From Macropodus opercularis (Eukaryota > Chordata > Actinopteri > Anabantiformes > Osphronemidae): DNA of 64,000 bases. The position numbers were made by a program, and so were the translations under genes. Of this stretch, positions 59,691 through 64,000 are shown piece after piece. Within the stretch, counting starts at the first letter, position 1, and every line of letters starts with the position of its first letter. The notes beneath the pieces were generated by a model. It ran no database searches. It was not told the origin of the DNA and was given only the letters and a program-made list of their open reading frames with translations. The stretch is from contig CM061091.1 of the NCBI GenBank assembly GCA_030770545.1, forward strand, positions 5,091,501-5,155,500. The letters are read 5' to 3'.

Positions 59691-59780
59691 GTGTTAGTAT
59701 TAATGAGTTGACCCCAGGGGTCAAAGGTTAAGCCCTCTTCCAGTTGACTTGTCAGCGCAGCAGGGCCATTGTGTTTAGGG
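59691..59780. promoter_or_regulatory. Composite nuclear-receptor-type site in a short unique block
   Basis: TTGACCCC-A-GGGGTCAA (59708-59724) is a perfect inverted repeat. It overlaps the direct repeat GGGTCA-A-AGGTTA (59718-59730), a DR1 of RXR/COUP-TF/HNF4 type. So a single GGGTCA half-site serves both an everted and a direct arrangement. The 15-base word GGGGTCAAAGGTTAA also occurs at 44865-44879. Confidence 0.45.
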
Positions 59781-60820
59781 AAGGCAGTTGGAGGTAAAGC
59801 TCAGTGTGTGTATGTCACAGAAAGCAGACTTTGTTTATGTGCATGTGCTCCTATATGTGTGTGAATATGCGTGAAAGTGTGTGTGTAGTGAGGTACGGGT
59901 CACCAGGACTAAATGTGCCACTTATAAGGAACCCAAAGACCAGTGTGGTAGCATCCACCCAGTCAAGTGTTTCCAAGATCCCACCACACCCACTCCATCC
60001 ACTGCCTACAGTCATTTAACAAATGCCCCTTTTCTTTCGCTCACGTTCCCCCTGGGCCACAGGAAAGACAACTAAAGTTCAGACAAGTTTAACTAACTAC
60101 ATAAATCATGGACCTCCATCAGGAGGCAGATTTTATACTAGACATTTTATCAGGCCTCGTTGTTCACAGCTTAATTAAAATAATATTTTGTTTAGCATTT
60201 TTTTAAACCGACCCTGAGGTGGTGGTCTCCTGCAGCTACTTTGGCAGACATCCAGTCGGCTTCAAACTGATTTAGTTAGGTTGTCAAGAAAAAGTAGTTG
60301 TTGAGTTTTGAGATATTCCAGATGACTTGGTGACTCAAAGACTCCAACCCCTGCCCATATACGCACAGATACGCATATCCACTGAAGATCAAGGAAGGAA
60401 TTCTCTTTAAGAGCAGGAATGACTACAGTAACTTGTAATGTGTCCACTGAAATGGCTGTAAAAACTCAAAGTCCCACTCTGAGTGGGCTGGACCTCAAAG
60501 GCTGCAGCGTTACTGGGGAGCGGAAGGGTCAATATTGTTATGTTGTTTTTATGATTCTGCCCTTTGTACAATAGGATCATCAATGTCTCAACCAAGATGA
60601 GTCTAGACTGTGACATTAAATTCATGGATTATCATTTTAACTTAAATGTGGACGATTGCCTGCCTTTTCCTTCCTTCCATTCTCGGTCGGAGCCGTTTCC
60701 ACCCACCTGTTACAGGACGTTAGGATCTGCTTAAAGTTTAGCTCTTTAGTTTTTATTGAATGCACTTTCACGCCTCCGTGTTTGAAGTGAGCGCCACTCA
60801 GATGTCATTTCCTGCTCTGA
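59781..60820. other. Noncoding stretch, nothing recognised
   Basis: A degenerate TG/TGTG-rich patch at 59800-59890. Frames on both strands are unidentified. Confidence 0.46.
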
Positions 60821-60970
60821 ACGCATGCCGCTCGTGGTGTGTGTAATTAACCACTGTGCTGAATGTCTCATAGCGTGGCCGGCCACACTGCCACAGTTTA
60901 ATACCCCAACCAGACACAACGCCTCATTGACTGTGCTTTGGCTCACTGCCTGTACAATTACCCTGCCGGA
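60821..60970. promoter_or_regulatory. Short CpG-bearing block with 12-bp palindrome
   Basis: GTGTGTAATTAACCACTG (60838-60855; TAATTA core) is followed by the perfect palindrome GTGGCCGGCCAC (60875-60886). The plus frame 60825-61076 crosses it without recognisable homology. Confidence 0.25.
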
Positions 60971-61899
60971 TATACTTCACATCACCTTCACCGGTACATC
61001 TGCCTGCTTCCTTTATTCATCAATGCTGGGTGCAGAGACCCCTTTCCTATATCTCTTATATATATATATATATTAGAAATGATAGTTTCAGTCGTGTGTT
61101 ACAAGTAGTAGTGTTACATGTTTGTTCTACTTATCTTTGTGTTTAGACATGTTTGTGTGTATATACGTGAACCCTGCGTGTATTTTATAGGCTGTAGTGT
61201 TTAGACTATGTAGATGGCATTAAATCCAGATGTGCCTTCAGCTTTGTGCTACCTTTTCAATTTTACTGCACTGTGGATGTTGACAGACAGAATGTAGTTA
61301 ATATCAATTGCAGTCATTACACAATATCCACCATTAGAAAAACAACAGCATGGGAGTCAGTAAGGTGTCTCCTCCATTCTTCTGTAGCAATTACTGAAGG
61401 ACTGCATGTGCTCGGTGGCCCAGTAATTTCATAGTGCTATGAATTTACTCCTCAGGCTAATTGAAAACTTTCAAGCAAAGGTCAAAGTGGAAAATAAGCA
61501 GGAAATAAGGTCTCCAGATTTTTAGTAGTTTATAGGCCAGTTGTGAGGTTGATAATGTGCATTTTGGGAGTATAGTCCACTGAGGAAGGAGTTAAAGGCT
61601 GTGGGAGAGGTTAAGGAGCTTTAATAGAAGTGCAAAATATTCTGCGATATTACAAAGAAATCACATGGTAGGTCAGAAGAAACAGCAAATAAATGTGTTC
61701 ATGCTATTTGTTGCACAATATATGTCCTATATATCCAAACCCATCTGCATTCATGCAGACGAGGCCATAGCGTTTCATAGATTTAACAGTGTATTGTTTC
61801 TTTGTCAGCCAGAAGCCAGTGTGTGTAACTGTTTTTGTCACGGCTGAAAATTTGATAGTTTTTCACACTTCAGTTTGCCAAGGCTTCCCATTTTTCTCC
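60971..61899. other. Noncoding stretch with (TA)n
   Basis: A (TA)n of about 16 bases at 61058-61073. Otherwise nothing recognised. Confidence 0.48.
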
Positions 61900-62170
61900 A
61901 CTCCCTGTTTCCGCACTAAAGCCAACTGAGGTTTACAAATATTGAGCCTTAATCCTTGGGCGTCAGACAGCGGGGTCTGCTGTGTGGTACTCAACAAATG
62001 ACTGAGTGTTCATGAGCGAAATTAGTTCAGGGAGGCCTCTGTTTCCTCTCAGTGTTGATATAGGGGCAAATAAAAGCTGTGTAAACGTGGAGCCCCAGTT
62101 TGTGAGCACCGTCAATGAAAGGAGCAGCCACTGAAATAAAGCCAGACCCAATGGACTTTCAGAATAACTT
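61900..62170. promoter_or_regulatory. Conserved-looking noncoding block
   Basis: GAGCCTTAATCCTTGGGCGTCAG (61944-61966; TAATCC), GAGCGAAATTAGTTCAGG (62014-62031) and GGGGCAAATAAAAGCTGTG (62063-62081). The minus frame 62190-61963 is open across it but unrecognised. Confidence 0.3.
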
Positions 62171-63789
62171 TGAAATTTATATTTATACACTTTATGTAAC
62201 TGAGCAGTGATTAAATGGTTTAACCCCTAGACTGCAGGATATTAAAGGATACTTATACTGAATTACATCCATATTTGTATTAACCTTCTATTTAAAAAAA
62301 ACAACAATAGATAATAAAGGTTATAGCGTTTGGCCACATTCAATCTTCAATCAGGTTTGTAGTAGTGTTCATTCCTGGTGCGAGAGGCAAAGCTCTCTGG
62401 GTTGAATGTGGAATGTGTAGGCTTGTTAGGGTTGGTGCCTGTGCCACTCTCTGGCATGTCATTGTAAGCACCAGGGTCACAGGGCAGATGTGCATTTAAT
62501 AAACGATTGTGATATTTTTCAGTATTCAGAGACACACACGCAGGTGGAAATGAACACACGTGTGCAGTGTGGCAGTAATGTGCTCATTTTAATTCGATAG
62601 CTGAGCCCAACGCGTTGACTTTACTTACTGGCCCACCTTCTATAGGGCTGACGCGGATGTTTCCAGTTCCTTTCCTACACTCCCCCAGGCGAAACCATCT
62701 GTGGACTTTTTTAGTTATTTGTTTGCTTCAGGCATGGGATTCACAGCAAGGTTGCCCGCTGGGGGAGTTATGATGTTTTCAGTCTCCTGATACTGTATGT
62801 CCTGAACAATGTGTGCTTGAAAAATAAATATTAATCTATTTGCAGACTTTGTTCCCACCCAGACGCTGTGGTTGTATGTGTGCGTGTTTCTGTTTCTGGA
62901 TCAGGCCCAGCTCCAGCCCCATTATCTCTCTGTGTCTTTGTATGTGCTGATTTATTTCAACAGTGCTCTTTTGGCCAAGCGCTGGGTGCCTCCTTTTTGT
63001 CAGCTCCTGTGTGAACGCAGAAGCCTTTGACCACCTTTGACAGTGTGAATATTTTAGCTCCTTTTAATATGCAGCCTGAAGTTTTATGTAAAGATGAAGG
63101 CTGAGGGGGTTGATGGGAGGGGAGAGAGCGGGGGGATTGGGGGACGTGGTGCTGAACAAGTGTGATCTTGCAATTTGATATTGATGTTTTAAACACTGAC
63201 AACAAACCGATTATTATTATTATATGGTCCATTCTCATATCTCATGAAAAGAATGATTTTGAATCGACATTGCTCATTCTTACATTATACGTTATTAAAT
63301 TTCTGGGACTATTTGTGAGAGTCTGCAGGTTTTGCGTTTAGATTTCCAGAAATGAGCAGCTCTTCCTCTTTTTCGGTATTTGTAATGAATTCCTGTGGTG
63401 GTACATTCAGACCTGTTGACTGTACATTGGCTTCTTGGGTTGGAATAACAGAGCTTCCCAGCACTAGCAGGTGTTCTGGTGTGTCCTGTTATCCTTCGGA
63501 GCCTAAAGCCTCAGCTTTAAATGTCTTTTGTTGGAATTGGATGTTATTGTTAGCTGATCTTCCTTAGGGAGAGAACGGTGTTCATAAAACAATGTCTCCG
63601 TCATTATGAAGGACAGCAACGAAAGTGTGAGAATGATGAGTTAAAAATGTATGTTATCCACTTTTTGATTATTCACCTTGCGTAACGCTGGAAATGTAAA
63701 TCATTTCGCAGAATTTGTCATGTGCATTGTTCAAATAAAACCTAAAATCCTGATGTTTTTTAGAACTTTGACCTCACTAATACACATAC
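62171..63789. other. Noncoding stretch with (ATT)n
   Basis: An (ATT)n patch at 63210-63223. The plus frame 63352-63567 is unrecognised. Nothing else. Confidence 0.46.
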
Positions 63790-64000
63790 ATGGTGCCCCT
63801 CTGTGAGGAACCAAAGTTCAGCCGCTGGGTCTTTGATTTCCAGGAAGCAGCAGTTGGAGTGCTGGTCCAGCCTGTCGCTAAGCGGCTGTATGGGGCCAAC
63901 AGCAGCACTCATCTCCCCAGTTATTATTCTGACAGTGTTTGCTCAGCCTTGCTGACATGTGTTTCACAACTTGAGGTGGCTCTGTTTAAATCTGGACACT
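63790..64000 (+). other. Open frame running off the right edge, unidentified
   Basis: From ATG at 63790 one plus frame stays open for 70 codons to the end of the window, with GC-balanced codons and protein-like translation (for example FSRWVFDFQEAAVGVLVQPV). A second plus frame is open from an acceptor-like TTTTTTAG (about 63762) as far as a stop near 63953. No family recognised. It could be the start of a partial coding exon, but the alternative frame argues for coincidence or a constrained noncoding element. The sequence beyond the edge would decide. Confidence 0.18.

Noticed and set aside
1..64000. tRNA, rRNA, known microRNA hairpins, CRISPR arrays, bacterial operons
   Set aside because: Scanned by eye for tRNA B-box words, familiar vertebrate microRNA sequences, direct-repeat arrays and Shine-Dalgarno-led gene runs; none found. 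A covariance-model search was not possible.

Overview
The window looks like vertebrate nuclear DNA, most likely from a ray-finned (teleost) fish. The base composition is AT-leaning. Dinucleotide microsatellites are frequent, there is no operon-like packing of open frames, and one degraded Tc1/mariner element is of a kind common in fish genomes. No complete protein-coding gene, rRNA, tRNA, CRISPR array or prokaryotic feature was recognised on either strand. Nearly all open frames of 60-140 codons look like chance frames in AT-rich sequence or in conserved-looking noncoding sequence.

Layout. 1-5 kb: a few weak coding-like frames and the Tc1 remnant (about 1605-1814), whose two pieces lie in opposite orientation. 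6-26 kb: a series of 150-900 bp blocks that read like vertebrate conserved noncoding elements (homeodomain cores TAATTA, SOX-like, OTX-like and POU-like words, long A/T words mixed with GC-rich words). The strongest are near 9.0-9.4, 12.1-12.4, 18.4-19.4, 22.7-23.9 and 24.5-25.3 kb. 24-38 kb: simple repeats, including a (CG)/(TG) tract with Z-DNA potential, an 18-C run, an (AT)n tract of about 80 bp and a 15-G run, with more conserved-looking blocks between them. 38-64 kb: further blocks (39.1, 40.5, 42.7-44.0, 47.1, 48.9, 49.8, 52.0, 54.2-57.3, 59.1, 60.8 and 62.0 kb) separated by unremarkable sequence, ending in a reading frame that is still open at the right edge.

The best overall reading (inference) is a gene desert or a very large intron next to a developmental regulator, that is, part of a genomic regulatory block in which the functional content is mostly enhancers. 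The regulated gene cannot be named from this window. Conservation was judged by eye from composition and motif texture; no alignment was made. Every 'conserved-looking' call is therefore a hypothesis to be tested by fish-fish and fish-mammal alignment. No convincing undescribed biological system was found. The most specific leads are several palindromic transcription-factor-type sites (SOX-like at 15726, RUNX-like at 30539, nuclear-receptor-type at 59708), two TATA-bearing promoter-like segments (15.87 and 24.94 kb), and an exact 20-base word shared by two places 14 kb apart.
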